A DNA stretch of 38,606 nucleotides from assembly GCA_025056865.1 (NCBI GenBank), contig JANWVO010000031.1, forward strand, positions 1 to 38,606, read 5' to 3'. Positions 1 through 8,447 of this stretch are shown here, piece by piece. Source of the DNA: Bryobacteraceae bacterium. GTDB lineage: Bacteria > Acidobacteriota > Terriglobia > Bryobacterales > Bryobacteraceae. Within the stretch, counting starts at the first letter, position 1. Every line of letters begins with the position of its first letter. The notes beneath the pieces are model-generated. The model did not search any database and had not been told where the DNA came from. It worked only from the letters and a program-made list of their open reading frames with translations. A program made the position numbers and the translations under genes.

Positions 1-171
1 GACGGGCGCCGCGAGGAGCTTGACCACTGTGACGAACAGCAACGCCGTGCCGACGGCAGCGGCGGGTTCCATGCCAAAGCCGAGGATCAGAATGGGCGTC
101 ATCAGGACGCCGCCGCCGACGCCGGTGAGTCCGACGGCGAGCGCGACAAGAAATCCGGCCAGGGTGATCAT
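1..171 (-). CDS. Sulfite exporter TauE/SafE family protein, N-terminal part (runs off the window)
   Basis: Only the first 57 codons are in the window; the gene continues past position 1. The visible protein begins MITLAGFLVALAVGLTGVGG and continues with the glycine-rich hydrophobic pattern and the PAAAVGTALL stretch typical of the first two membrane segments of the TauE/SafE (DUF81) family of inner-membrane anion transporters. The ATG at 171 lies 3 nt after the cysH stop, so it is the last visible gene of the sulfate-assimilation operon. This position suggests transport of sulfate, sulfite or another sulfur anion, which is inferred from context; the family also handles other substrates. The C-terminal half, needed to judge completeness, is not visible. 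Confidence 0.8.
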   Translation of the reverse strand, partial: MITLAGFLVALAVGLTGVGGGVLMTPILILGFGMEPAAAVGTALLFVTVVKLLAAPV

Positions 172-174
172 GGG

Positions 175-843
175 TCAACTCTCTCTATCGAACGTGTGGA
201 TGCCGCACTCGAGCTTGGCCCCGCCCCAGCGGCCAGAGCGTGGATTCGACGGATCGACGGGCTTTGCCGTGCAGGGCTGGCAGCCGATGCTTGGATATCC
301 CTGATCGTAGAGCGGCAGCAGGGGAATGTCGTTGGCGGCGCAGTAGCTGAGCACGTCTTTCCAGGTCCAGAAAGCCAGCGGATTGAGCTTCACGATGGAG
401 CGGCCGGAAGGCAGCGCATGGGTCTCCTCGATTTGCAGATCCGCTCTGGTGGGAGACTGCTCGCGGCGCAGTCCGGTAATCCAGAGATCGTAGGGCTCGA
501 GGCCTTCCAGCAGGGGCTCCACTTTCCGGAGGCGGCAGCAGCGGTGCGGGTCTGACTGGTAGAGCAGGCCGAACTGCGCTTCCTGCTGCTCCCGCGACAA
601 CCGGGACCGCAAATTGAAAAGCCGCAGCCCCCATTCGCGCGCGATGCGGTCGCGATAGGCGATGGTTTCGGGGAAATGGTAGCCCGTATCGAGAAAAAGA
701 ACCGGCAAATCCGGCTGGAATTGGCGGGCCATGTGAAGCACGGCCATATCCTCGGCCTGAAAGCTGCAAGTGAGGCAGGCCGTCTGCGGGAATCGGGCAA
801 GGGCGCGTTCGAGCGCGCCACGCGCCTGGTCGAGAACGTTCAC
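175..843 (-). CDS. cysH: Adenylyl-sulfate (APS) reductase, assimilatory, [4Fe-4S] type
   Basis: Cytoplasmic thioredoxin-dependent enzyme reducing adenylyl sulfate to sulfite. The chosen start is GTG at 843: it has a strong AAGGAGGT site just upstream and overlaps the preceding stop as GTGA. Reading further upstream would run into the siroheme gene. The 222-residue product has the nucleotide-binding SFQAEDM motif (about 27-33), a Cys-Cys pair in CCRLRKVEPL (102-103), GCQPCT (188, 191) and the catalytic ECGIH (Cys213). The two Cys pairs are the [4Fe-4S] ligands that mark APS-type enzymes; PAPS-only reductases lack them. Substrate preference for APS is therefore inferred from family knowledge, and it fits the degenerate APS kinase tail on the neighbouring CysN. 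Confidence 0.95.
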   Translation of the reverse strand: MNVLDQARGALERALARFPQTACLTCSFQAEDMAVLHMARQFQPDLPVLFLDTGYHFPETIAYRDRIAREWGLRLFNLRSRLSREQQEAQFGLLYQSDPHRCCRLRKVEPLLEGLEPYDLWITGLRREQSPTRADLQIEETHALPSGRSIVKLNPLAFWTWKDVLSYCAANDIPLLPLYDQGYPSIGCQPCTAKPVDPSNPRSGRWGGAKLECGIHTFDRES

Positions 844-1493
844 GCTGCCACCTCCTTTTCCGCTGCTTCGATGAGGACTTCGGCGAGCCGCCGCGCTTCC
901 TCCCTGCGGCCTTCGCGAAGAAGCGGAATGGCCTGCGAGTCCACGAGGGAATACCAGAGCTGCCGGCGGCGGGAGAAGTCGGCGATGCGGCCGGAAATGC
1001 GGGGCCGCCATTCCTCGCAAAGCTCCAGGAATTCCGCATACGCGGCATCGAAAATCGAGGCGAGGCGCTGCCGGATGCGCACGGCCAGCGCGGGGCAGCG
1101 GCCGCTAGAGGATACGGCCACCACGAGAGCGCCCTGCCGGTGCACGGAAGGCAGCAGGAAGCGGCAGTGCGCGGGATCGTCGGCCGCGTTGAAGAGGACG
1201 CCGGCCCGCTCGGCGGCCTCAGCGAAAGCGGCGTTGTCTTCGCGGCTGGCGACGGCGCTGATCGCGAGCCGGAACTCCGCGAGGTCTTCCGGCCGCGGGT
1301 GGCGCTGCCGCCACTCGATGGCGCCATGCGCCGCCAACTGCCGCAATGCGGGCGTGGCTTCTTCGGCGATCAAAACGAGGCGCGCGCCAGTGCCTTCGAA
1401 GAGGCCCACCTTTTCCTCGGCCATTGCGTTGCCGCCGAGAACGGCGCACGGCCAGCCGCGCAAATCGAGCATGACGGGGAACAGGGCGCTCAT
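840..1493 (-). CDS. Siroheme synthase, precorrin-2 dehydrogenase/ferrochelatase domain (CysG-B/Met8-like)
   Basis: A 217-residue protein matching the dehydrogenase/chelatase half of siroheme synthase: it converts precorrin-2 to sirohydrochlorin with NAD+ and may insert Fe2+ to give siroheme, the cofactor of the sulfite reductase encoded just upstream. The N-terminus MSALFPVMLDLRGWPCAVLGG is the usual Rossmann strand. The family pattern FNAADDP (about 101-107) is followed by CRFLLPS, and VAVSSSGRCPALA matches the typical VaISTgGrSPalA block. The uroporphyrinogen methyltransferase half of bifunctional CysG is absent. One oddity is that the expected GGGxVA dinucleotide loop reads GGNAMA. Start ATG at 1493 overlaps the sulfite reductase stop (ATGA), and its own stop overlaps the cysH start, so translation is probably coupled. 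Confidence 0.9.
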   Translation of the reverse strand: MSALFPVMLDLRGWPCAVLGGNAMAEEKVGLFEGTGARLVLIAEEATPALRQLAAHGAIEWRQRHPRPEDLAEFRLAISAVASREDNAAFAEAAERAGVLFNAADDPAHCRFLLPSVHRQGALVVAVSSSGRCPALAVRIRQRLASIFDAAYAEFLELCEEWRPRISGRIADFSRRRQLWYSLVDSQAIPLLREGRREEARRLAEVLIEAAEKEVAA

Positions 1494-3175
1494 GCGGACA
1501 CCTCCAGGAAGCGCTCGCGCAGGGCGTCGACGCCCGCGCGGTGGCAGAAGTCACCGAAGGATTCGCCGGAGCGGCGTTCCCGCACCCACGCGTCCAGCAA
1601 AGGCCGGAGCACGGCGCCGATGCGGTCCTGCGGGATGTTGTGCGAGTAAAGCACGGCGAGGCGCGTGGCCAGAGGCGAGCCGCCCAGATAGATCGAATAC
1701 AGCCTGGGGCTCTGGCCGACGATTCCGATTTCGGCGGTGTAGGGGCGGGCGCAACCGTTCGGGCAGCCGGTCATGCGGAGATGGATGACCTCGCCGGCAG
1801 CGCCGGCGGCGTCCGCCTGGCCCTGGATGTCGGCCGCAATGTCCGGCAGGACGCGCTCGCTGTCGGTCAGCGCGAGTCCGCAGGTAGGCAGGGCGGGGCA
1901 GGCCATCGAGTGGCGCAGCACCGGCGGCAGCTCGTGCGGAAAGGCTGCGCCGCGGCGGCGGAGAATGCCTTCGAGCGCGGGCCGCGCTTCCGGCGGCAGG
2001 TTGGCGAAGATCAGGTTCTGCTGAGGCGTGAAGCGGACTTCCGGCTGCAATTCGGAGACGATTTCCGCCACGGTCTCCAGGAGTGCGCCGCCAAGGCGCC
2101 CGCTGACGACGCGCAGGCCGAAGAACCAGCGTTCGCCGCGGTCGTCCTGCGCGTGCCAGCCCAGCCAGTCCGCGTGCCGCGTCCAGGCCAGCGGCCGGGG
2201 CGGCTCAGGCTGCCAGCCGATCCGCCGCGCCAGCTCTTCGCGGAACCACGCGAGGCCGCGCTCTTCGATGACATACTTCAGGCGGGCATGGCGGCGGTTG
2301 GCACGGTCGCCGAAGTCTCGGTGGATGGAGACGACCGCGCGGGCCACATCGAGAACGCGTTCCGGAGGGATGAAGCCGACAGGATCGGCCAGCCGCGGAT
2401 GCGTGTTGCGGTCTCCGTTGGTCTGGCCCATGCCGCCGCCGGCGAGGAATGTGAAGCCCGCGACTTCGCCGTTTTCGATGTGGGCGACGAAACCGAGATC
2501 GTGAGCGTAAATGTCGACGGTATTATCGCCCTCGCACGTGAATCCGATTTTGAATTTGCGCGGGAGGTATGTGTCGCCATAAAGAGGTTCGGACTCTTCG
2601 GCCGCATCGACCAGCGAAGCGGCGCGTTCGCCGTCGAGCCAGATTTCCGCGTAGGCGCGCGTCTTCGGCTTGAGCGAGCGGTCGACGAGCCGGACCCATT
2701 CGAGGAGGCTCTTCTGTCCGGGGGTGTCGAACGGGGCGGCGGTGCAGACGACATTGCGCACGACATCGCCGCAGGCGGCGAGCGTGTTCAGCCCCGCGGC
2801 GTTGATGGCGCGGATGAGATCCCGCAGCGAGCGTTTGCCAACGTAGTGGTATTGCACGCCGCCGCGCGAGGTGATGCGGAGCGTCCCGTCTCCGACCTGG
2901 CCGGCGAGGCGGTGGAGGGCGAGGTACTGCTCCGGCCGCAGCACGCCGCCGGGCACGCTGACGCGCACCATGCAGGAGTATTCCTTTTTCGCTTCCGCAC
3001 GGCGCAAATCCCGGTCATGCTGCTGGTAAATGCCGTGGAATTTCAGCACCAGCGTGGCGTCTTTGCTGAAACTGGGCGCATCGCTGGCGAGCTCTTCGGC
3101 GAGGGTGCCGCGCAGGCGGCGGCTGGCCGCCTTGACGAACTCGGCGCCCGAAAGCTTCTTTCCGTTTTCTGGCAT
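1490..3175 (-). CDS. sir: Assimilatory sulfite reductase, siroheme/[4Fe-4S] hemoprotein
   Basis: A 561-residue cytoplasmic enzyme for the six-electron reduction of sulfite to sulfide. The two siroheme/[4Fe-4S] motifs are plain in the C-terminal half: CPALPTCGLALTDSER and TGCPNGCARPY. The N-terminal half carries the typical RVSVPGG, FHGIYQQHDRD and ITSRGGVQYH blocks. Start ATG at 3175 lies 2 nt after the cysN stop and follows a GGGAGGG site. No flavoprotein subunit (CysJ) is encoded nearby, so electrons may come from ferredoxin or from a subunit elsewhere; this is inference. The sulfite/nitrite reductase superfamily shares this fold, but the operon partners make sulfite the likely substrate. 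Confidence 0.95.
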   Translation of the reverse strand: MPENGKKLSGAEFVKAASRRLRGTLAEELASDAPSFSKDATLVLKFHGIYQQHDRDLRRAEAKKEYSCMVRVSVPGGVLRPEQYLALHRLAGQVGDGTLRITSRGGVQYHYVGKRSLRDLIRAINAAGLNTLAACGDVVRNVVCTAAPFDTPGQKSLLEWVRLVDRSLKPKTRAYAEIWLDGERAASLVDAAEESEPLYGDTYLPRKFKIGFTCEGDNTVDIYAHDLGFVAHIENGEVAGFTFLAGGGMGQTNGDRNTHPRLADPVGFIPPERVLDVARAVVSIHRDFGDRANRRHARLKYVIEERGLAWFREELARRIGWQPEPPRPLAWTRHADWLGWHAQDDRGERWFFGLRVVSGRLGGALLETVAEIVSELQPEVRFTPQQNLIFANLPPEARPALEGILRRRGAAFPHELPPVLRHSMACPALPTCGLALTDSERVLPDIAADIQGQADAAGAAGEVIHLRMTGCPNGCARPYTAEIGIVGQSPRLYSIYLGGSPLATRLAVLYSHNIPQDRIGAVLRPLLDAWVRERRSGESFGDFCHRAGVDALRERFLEVSA

Positions 3176-3177
3176 GG

Positions 3178-4878
3178 CTAGATTCCCTCCCCGGACAGGA
3201 AGGCGTCCCTCGGGATCAGGACGCCCCTGCGTTCCAGCTCTTCCAACACGAGCGCGGCGGCGCGTTCGGGATCCGCGCCGGCCTCTTCCGGCAGCGCAAC
3301 CACAGGGAAGCCGCGGCATTCCGAATCCGGCGGGGCAATCACGAGAAGCCCGGCGCGCAGGAGCGGCTCAAGGGGCACCACACGCTCATCGAGGAGGACG
3401 ACGTCGGCGCCGTGTTCAAAGAGGCGGCGCTCCAGCCAAAAGGCGGCTTCGGAATCAGGCCGGGCGAGGATCAGGGCGCCGGAGTGCCCGCTGCGCGTGC
3501 GGCGTTCGCCAGCGGTGAGACGGCCGGCACGAAACACGGGCCGGCGGCGCTGCCGCCGCTGCTCGTCGGGATCTTCGACGGCAGCTTCGATCATGCCGGC
3601 GGCGATGGTGCGGTTGGAAATGGGATCGATGAGGATGAATGCGCCGTTGCCGCGGACGTCGCGGTAGGGGTCGAAGGCAAGGGGCCGCGAAGTTTCCCAG
3701 ACCACGAGGCCGATTTCGCTCCAGCCGAGCGTTTCGGCGGCGCGGGGCTCCAGGGTTTCGATGTCGACGGCGTGCCGCAGTTGGACGGCCCGGGCCTGCA
3801 CCTCGAGCGGACCATGGCGCAGGAGGTAGGTTTTGGACGGGGAGAGCGGCTCGGAGCTCATCCACACCGTGTGCGCCTCGAAACGGCGGGCGAGGCGGGG
3901 AGGCGCGGAGGCGGCGGCCAGAAGCGACCCGCGGGAGACGTCCAGCTCGTCTTCCAGCGTGAGCGTCACGGACATTGGCGCGACGGCTTCTTCGAGATCG
4001 CCGTCGAAGGTGACAATCCGTTGGACGCGGCTCTGACGGGCGGAGGGCAGCTCCAGGACGGGATCGCCGGGGCGCACGCGGCCGGAAACGATCTGGCCGG
4101 CGAAGCCGCGGAAGCCGTCGCGCGGGCGGATGACATACTGCACGGGCATGCGGAACGGGCCGGCAGCCGCCGCGGCCTGCGGCTCCACCGTCTCGAGGAA
4201 TTCGAGCAGCGAAGGACCGCCGTACCACGGCATGCGCGGCGAGCGCTCCACGACGTTGTCGCCTTCGAGCGCGCTCACGGGAATAAAGGTGAGGCGCGCG
4301 CCGCGGAGCCGCGGCTCGAGGGCGCGGAACGCGGCCGCCGCCTCTTCGAAGGCGGCCTGGCTGTAGCCGGCAAGATCCATCTTGTTGACGGCGACGACAA
4401 GCTCGGGTACGCCGAGCAGCGCCGCGATGAAGGCATGGCGGCGCGACTGGGGCAGCACGCCCTTGCGCACGTCGACCAGAATCACGGCGGCGTCGGCCGT
4501 GGATGCGCCCGTGGCCATGTTGGGCGTGTACTGCTCGTGGCCCGGCGTGTCGGCGATGATGAACGTGCGGCGCGGCGTGGAAAAATAGCGGTAGGCGACG
4601 TCGATGGTAATGCCCTGCTCGCGCTCGGCACGGAGGCCGTCGGTGAGCAGCGAGAAATCGATGGCAGTGCCGGAGCGGTTGATGGGGCTTTTCCTGACGG
4701 CCTCGATCTGGTCTTCGTAGACGCTGCGCGTGTCATGCAGCAGGCGTCCGATCAGCGTGGACTTGCCATCGTCGACGCTGCCCGCGGTGGAGAAGCGAAG
4801 CAGCGAGCGCTCGCCTGGCTGGCGGAGGAAATGGGCCAGCGGGAGCGCGGGCGCGAGAATTTCCGGAGCTGCGGACAT
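3178..4878 (-). CDS. cysN: Sulfate adenylyltransferase subunit 1 with a degenerate APS-kinase-like C-terminal tail
   Basis: GTPase subunit of ATP sulfurylase; with CysD it makes APS from sulfate and ATP. The 566-residue protein shows all GTPase motifs: P-loop GSVDDGKST (33-41), DTPGHEQY, and NKMD, followed by the EF-Tu-like barrel domains to about residue 430. The last roughly 125 residues start like the linker of bifunctional CysNC proteins (LTAGERRTRSGHSGAL) and keep the later kinase pattern LERRLFEHGADVVLLD. The kinase P-loop (usually GLSGxGKST) is gone, replaced by ARPDSEAAF, and downstream kinase motifs are not recognisable. The tail should therefore not phosphorylate APS. The start overlaps the cysD stop as TGATG. 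Confidence 0.93.
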   Translation of the reverse strand: MSAAPEILAPALPLAHFLRQPGERSLLRFSTAGSVDDGKSTLIGRLLHDTRSVYEDQIEAVRKSPINRSGTAIDFSLLTDGLRAEREQGITIDVAYRYFSTPRRTFIIADTPGHEQYTPNMATGASTADAAVILVDVRKGVLPQSRRHAFIAALLGVPELVVAVNKMDLAGYSQAAFEEAAAAFRALEPRLRGARLTFIPVSALEGDNVVERSPRMPWYGGPSLLEFLETVEPQAAAAAGPFRMPVQYVIRPRDGFRGFAGQIVSGRVRPGDPVLELPSARQSRVQRIVTFDGDLEEAVAPMSVTLTLEDELDVSRGSLLAAASAPPRLARRFEAHTVWMSSEPLSPSKTYLLRHGPLEVQARAVQLRHAVDIETLEPRAAETLGWSEIGLVVWETSRPLAFDPYRDVRGNGAFILIDPISNRTIAAGMIEAAVEDPDEQRRQRRRPVFRAGRLTAGERRTRSGHSGALILARPDSEAAFWLERRLFEHGADVVLLDERVVPLEPLLRAGLLVIAPPDSECRGFPVVALPEEAGADPERAAALVLEELERRGVLIPRDAFLSGEGI

Positions 4879-5792
4879 CAGAAATACCCCTCCCGTTTTT
4901 TCAGTTCCATGGAGCCATCCTGGTCGTGATCAATGACCCGGTTTTCGCGTTCCGAGCGGCGGAATTCCTGGAGCTCGGCGATGATTTTTTCCACCGTATC
5001 GGCCTCCGAACGGATGGCTCCGCTGCATGGCGTGCATCCGAGCGTGCGCATCCTGCACATGATGATTTCGGGCTTTTCTCCGGGCAAAAGGCGCACGTTG
5101 GGCTGATAAGGAATGAGCGTGCCGCCGCGCACCAGAACAGGCCGCGGCCGCGCGAAATAGAGGGGAACAATCGGGATTTTTTCGAGCGCGATGTAGCGCC
5201 AGACGTCCATTTCCGTCCAATTGGAAAGCGGGAAAACGCGCATATGCTCGCCGGGGTCGACGCGGCCGTTGTAGATCGACCAGAGCTCGGGGCGCTGCGT
5301 CTTCGGGTCCCAGTGTCCGTTGCGGTCGCGGAAGCTGAAGATGCGCTCCTTGGCGCGGGAGCGCTCTTCGTCGCGGCGCGCGCCGCCGAGCGCGGCATCG
5401 TAGCCGCCCTCGCGGATGGCCTGCACCAGAGCCTGGGTGCGCAGAAGCTGGCAGCACTTGGCGGTGCCGAAATCGTAGGGATTCGCCCCAAGGCGGATGG
5501 CTTCGCGGTTGGTGTAGACGCGGAGTTCCGCGCCGATTTCGCGCGTGAAGCGGTCCCGGAACTCGATCATCTCCGGGTATTCGTAGGTCGTGTCGATGTG
5601 GAGCAGGGGGAAGGGAAGCGGCCCGGGATGAAAGGCCTTCCGGGCGAGGTGCAGGAGGACAGAGGAGTCCTTTCCGATGGAGTACAGGAGCACGGGACGG
5701 GCAAACTGCGCCGCTGTCTCCCGCAGGATCTGGATGCTTTCCGCCTCCAGCCAACGCAGGTGGGTGAGCGCAGTCTGGGACGAGCCTGTCAT
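4878..5792 (-). CDS. cysD: Sulfate adenylyltransferase subunit 2
   Basis: Catalytic subunit of ATP sulfurylase, partner of CysN. The 304-residue protein has the PP-loop SIGKDSS (38-44), the [11 protein letters not shown] block, [15 protein letters not shown] (the conserved CysD loop) and the C-terminal [19 protein letters not shown] signature with which CysD proteins usually end. It is the first gene of a five-enzyme, translationally coupled sulfate-assimilation operon. The ATG at 5792 has no good Shine-Dalgarno sequence, but no better start exists in frame and the N-terminus matches the family ([11 protein letters not shown]). A perfect dyad, ATAATC-N8-GATTAT, sits 22-42 nt upstream and could be an operator. 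Confidence 0.95.
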   Translation of the reverse strand: MTGSSQTALTHLRWLEAESIQILRETAAQFARPVLLYSIGKDSSVLLHLARKAFHPGPLPFPLLHIDTTYEYPEMIEFRDRFTREIGAELRVYTNREAIRLGANPYDFGTAKCCQLLRTQALVQAIREGGYDAALGGARRDEERSRAKERIFSFRDRNGHWDPKTQRPELWSIYNGRVDPGEHMRVFPLSNWTEMDVWRYIALEKIPIVPLYFARPRPVLVRGGTLIPYQPNVRLLPGEKPEIIMCRMRTLGCTPCSGAIRSEADTVEKIIAELQEFRRSERENRVIDHDQDGSMELKKREGYF

Positions 5793-5814
5793 GGAGACAG
5801 GGTACAGGATCTAC

Positions 5815-5834
5815 ATAATCCCTAGCAAGATTAT
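5815..5834. promoter_or_regulatory. Inverted repeat upstream of the cysD operon, possible operator
   Basis: ATAATC-CCTAGCAA-GATTAT forms a perfect 6-bp dyad with an 8-nt spacer, 22 nt upstream of the cysD ATG. It is AT-rich against a GC-rich background and lies where a repressor of the operon could act. The cognate regulator is unknown. I found no convincing -35/-10 pair around it, so its link to the promoter is inference. Confidence 0.35.
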
Positions 5835-5869
5835 CCAGATTTGGCGCATTTGAGCCGAAGGGAAAAAGT

Positions 5870-5897
5870 GCGCCCGGGCGGGCCTGTCCCCATTTTT
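5870..5897. repeat. 28-nt direct repeat, copy 1 (other copy at 6016-6043)
   Basis: The 28 nt starting GCGCCCGGGCGGGCCTG and ending in CCCCATTTTT are identical to 6016-6043. The unit contains the 10-bp perfect palindrome CGCCCGGGCG. In the minus orientation it reads AAAAATGGGGACAGGCCC, a style of dispersed intergenic repeat seen in several bacterial genomes. The 118 nt between the copies end a short open frame (minus strand ...NAPRVNRVY, stop near 5948) that I cannot identify. Confidence 0.7.
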
Positions 5898-6015
5898 TGG
5901 ACGTAAGACTATGCTAGGTAAGCTATTGGAAAGAAGTGTGTTATTAGTAGACGCGGTTCACGCGCGGGGCGTTGTCGGGCCGGCACTCGCGGTGCGAGGT
6001 CGGGATAGGAAAATC

Positions 6016-6043
6016 GCGCCCGGGCGGGCCTGTCCCCATTTTT
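6016..6043. repeat. 28-nt direct repeat, copy 2, abutting the receptor stop codon
   Basis: Identical to the copy at 5870-5897. This copy begins in the stop codon of the TonB receptor gene (TGA at 6045-6043), so the receptor's 3' end coincides exactly with the repeat boundary. This suggests duplication or insertion at the end of the gene. Confidence 0.7.
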
Positions 6044-8271
6044 CAGAAGAGGCGGAGGGTGTAGGAGATGCGGATGCCGCGGCCCATTTCCGGGGCGATG
6101 TCCTTCACGAAGCTCAAGTGGTTTCGATAGAGGCGGTTGCCGAGGTTGAACGTGGTGACGTTGAACGTGTGCAGCGTGTGGCCGCGCGTGAGGGTATAGG
6201 AGGCGTTGACATGCGCCACGGCGTAGCCCGCCGTGGGCGTCTCGTTCGGGGCCACCTGCCATTGCCGGTTTACGAGGAGCAGCTCGGGGCGGACACTGAG
6301 GCCCTTCCAGAACCAGTCCAGGCCGAGGCGGCCGCGCGCCGGGGGGATGCGGGGGAGGTTCCAGCGGGAACCCGAGGCGAGGTTGGCGTCGACATAGTCG
6401 AATCCGGCCAGCAGCCACAGCGGGCCGCGCACACGTGCCTGGAGGCGCGCCTCGGCGCCGGCGAAGCGGGAGTCGGCCTGGGAGAAGAGGTAAACGGGCA
6501 GCCCATGATCCACCTCTCCGGTGGGCAGGTAGTAGACGAAATCGTGCATCTGGTAGCGGAACAGGTTCGCCTCGGCGCGGAGATTGCGTCCCTGGTGGCG
6601 GAGCGAGATTTCGACGCCGTCGCCGGCTTCCCGCACGAGGTCCGGGTTGCCAATCTCGTAGGCCAGGTTGCCTGGATGGGGTCCATAGTTGTAAAGCTCT
6701 TCGAGGGCGGGCGCGCGGTAGGAACGGATGTAGTTGGCGACGAGGGCGCCGCTGCGCCAGAGGGGAATCCACGCCCCGGCGGAGGCGGAGGCACCAGAGA
6801 AACGGCGCTGGCGCAGCCCTTCCGGAGAGTAGCGGTTCGTCTCCCAGCGGCCGCCGAACTGGAGCCGCAGGCGCTCCCAGCTCAACTCCTCGAGGCCGAA
6901 CAGGGCGAATGCATTCTGGGCGACAGGGGGCGCAAGCGCCTCCGCGCCGCGCGTTTCGTAGTCGCGATGCAGGCCCCACAGGCCGAAGCGGCCTGACCAT
7001 GGGCCGCGGCGGCGCTGGTCGAACATGCCGGAGTAGACGAGCTGTTTGTTGAAGAACTGCGTCCCGGTTACGCCGTCTTCGATTTCGCGGTGCGTGTAGT
7101 CGGCGTAGCCGAGGTCGAACTGGAACTGTTCGAAGAGGCCAAGGCGCTTGAGGGCGCCGTTGAAGCGGGCATTGGTGCGGCGCATGTCCAGAACGGGCAG
7201 CTCGTGGCCATGGCCGTGTGCGTCCATGTCCTCATGACCGTGATCCTCTTCGCCGTGGGCGTGGCCTCCGGGCACGCCGTAGGTCATGTCGATGCGGTGC
7301 ACGACGGCGTTCCAGCTCAGCCTGTCGCCGTAGCGGCCGATGCCCGCCTTGGCATTGGTCATCTCGGTGAAGGAGTTCGCAATCCGGCCAGCGGGGGTGC
7401 TGTAGTCGCCGGTGCGCATGCCGCCGCCGCTCCCATAGAAGAGCCAGTCTCCCTGGCCATACTCGAATGAGCCGCTGCCGCCGCCCTGCGCGTTGGCCGT
7501 GCCGCCGGTTCCAGTCAGCGCCATGTGCAGACCCTGGTGCGGATGCTGGTTGATGACGTGGTGATCGGTGAGCACGTTGACGACGCCGCCGATGGCGTTG
7601 GAGCCATAGAGCAACGTGGCAGGGCCTTTGACGACTTCGACGCGCTCCAGATTCATGGGATCCACCGGTTCGCCGTGGTCGCCGGACTGCGAGGAGATGG
7701 TTCCGGTGCGCATGCCGTCCTGGAGGACGAGCACGCGGTCGCCGTCGAAGCCGCGGATGACCGGACGCGTGGAGCCCGGGCCGTAGCTTCTTTTCGCGAC
7801 ACCCGCTTCGTCGCCAAGCAGATCGCCCAGAGAGGAGGAGGCGCTGCGGCCCGTCAACTGATAACCGTCGAGCGAAACGACGCTGAGAAAAGCGTCGGCA
7901 GCCGACTCTTCGCGGCCGGAAGCGGTGACCGTGAGGGACTCCTTGAGCGGGCTGATCCGCAGTGCAAAGTCCACCGTGGCAGTTTCGCCCGCCTGCACAC
8001 GCACCGTCTTCTTCTCATCCGCAAGCGCGTGGACGTGGGCCAGCAGGGTGTATTCGCCCGGCGCGAGCCCCTCGAAACGGTACCGGCCAAGATCGTCGCT
8101 TTCGACGATGCGGCCGCCCGGAGACAGCAGAACGGAGGCGCCATGAAGCGGCTCTCCGTTGCCAGCGAAGGTCACGGTTCCCTGGATGATGGCACCGCTG
8201 GGGGCCTGGCCGAGGACGGCCGGGCAGAAGAGGAGCGTGATGGCCGTAGCCAAATGAAAGCGGATTCTCAT
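6043..8271 (-). CDS. TonB-dependent outer-membrane receptor, ZnuD-like with His-rich loop
   Basis: A 742-residue outer-membrane receptor, probably for a metal ion. It has a signal peptide (MRIRFHLATA... cut near AVLGQ), an N-terminal carboxypeptidase-regulatory-like beta-sandwich (about 25-110), a plug domain containing RPVIRGFDGDRVLVLQDG and VEVVKGPATLLYGSNAIGG, and a C-terminal barrel ending in a terminal Phe (ISYTLRLF). An extracellular-loop candidate at about 332-356 is packed with His, Asp and Glu (GGHAHGEEDHGHEDMDAHGHGHE is split here as GGHAHGEEDHG / HEDMDAHGHGHE). Such loops occur in the zinc receptor ZnuD, so zinc is the likely ligand, with nickel or another metal possible. ATG 8271 is preferred over 8277 because GAGGG is then spaced 6 nt. 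No zinc ABC transporter or Zur site was seen next to it. Confidence 0.88.
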   Translation of the reverse strand: MRIRFHLATAITLLFCPAVLGQAPSGAIIQGTVTFAGNGEPLHGASVLLSPGGRIVESDDLGRYRFEGLAPGEYTLLAHVHALADEKKTVRVQAGETATVDFALRISPLKESLTVTASGREESAADAFLSVVSLDGYQLTGRSASSSLGDLLGDEAGVAKRSYGPGSTRPVIRGFDGDRVLVLQDGMRTGTISSQSGDHGEPVDPMNLERVEVVKGPATLLYGSNAIGGVVNVLTDHHVINQHPHQGLHMALTGTGGTANAQGGGSGSFEYGQGDWLFYGSGGGMRTGDYSTPAGRIANSFTEMTNAKAGIGRYGDRLSWNAVVHRIDMTYGVPGGHAHGEEDHGHEDMDAHGHGHELPVLDMRRTNARFNGALKRLGLFEQFQFDLGYADYTHREIEDGVTGTQFFNKQLVYSGMFDQRRRGPWSGRFGLWGLHRDYETRGAEALAPPVAQNAFALFGLEELSWERLRLQFGGRWETNRYSPEGLRQRRFSGASASAGAWIPLWRSGALVANYIRSYRAPALEELYNYGPHPGNLAYEIGNPDLVREAGDGVEISLRHQGRNLRAEANLFRYQMHDFVYYLPTGEVDHGLPVYLFSQADSRFAGAEARLQARVRGPLWLLAGFDYVDANLASGSRWNLPRIPPARGRLGLDWFWKGLSVRPELLLVNRQWQVAPNETPTAGYAVAHVNASYTLTRGHTLHTFNVTTFNLGNRLYRNHLSFVKDIAPEMGRGIRISYTLRLF

Positions 8272-8447
8272 TCCCATCCCTCTTTCATTCTGGAGGCGGG
8301 GGCGTGGCGGTCCTTTCTCCGGCGAGCAGACGGGACGAAAAAGGAGATAAGCGGGCCGCCTGCGGGGCCGAGCGGGACTTTTGGCGCTGAAAAAAACCGC
8401 CCCGGATGGCGCGCGTGCGATCCTGAGGAGAAGAAGAGGGCAAAGGG

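Noticed and set aside
1541-3181. 546-codon plus-strand frame opposite sulfite reductase
   Set aside because: Antisense shadow of a gene with both siroheme motifs.
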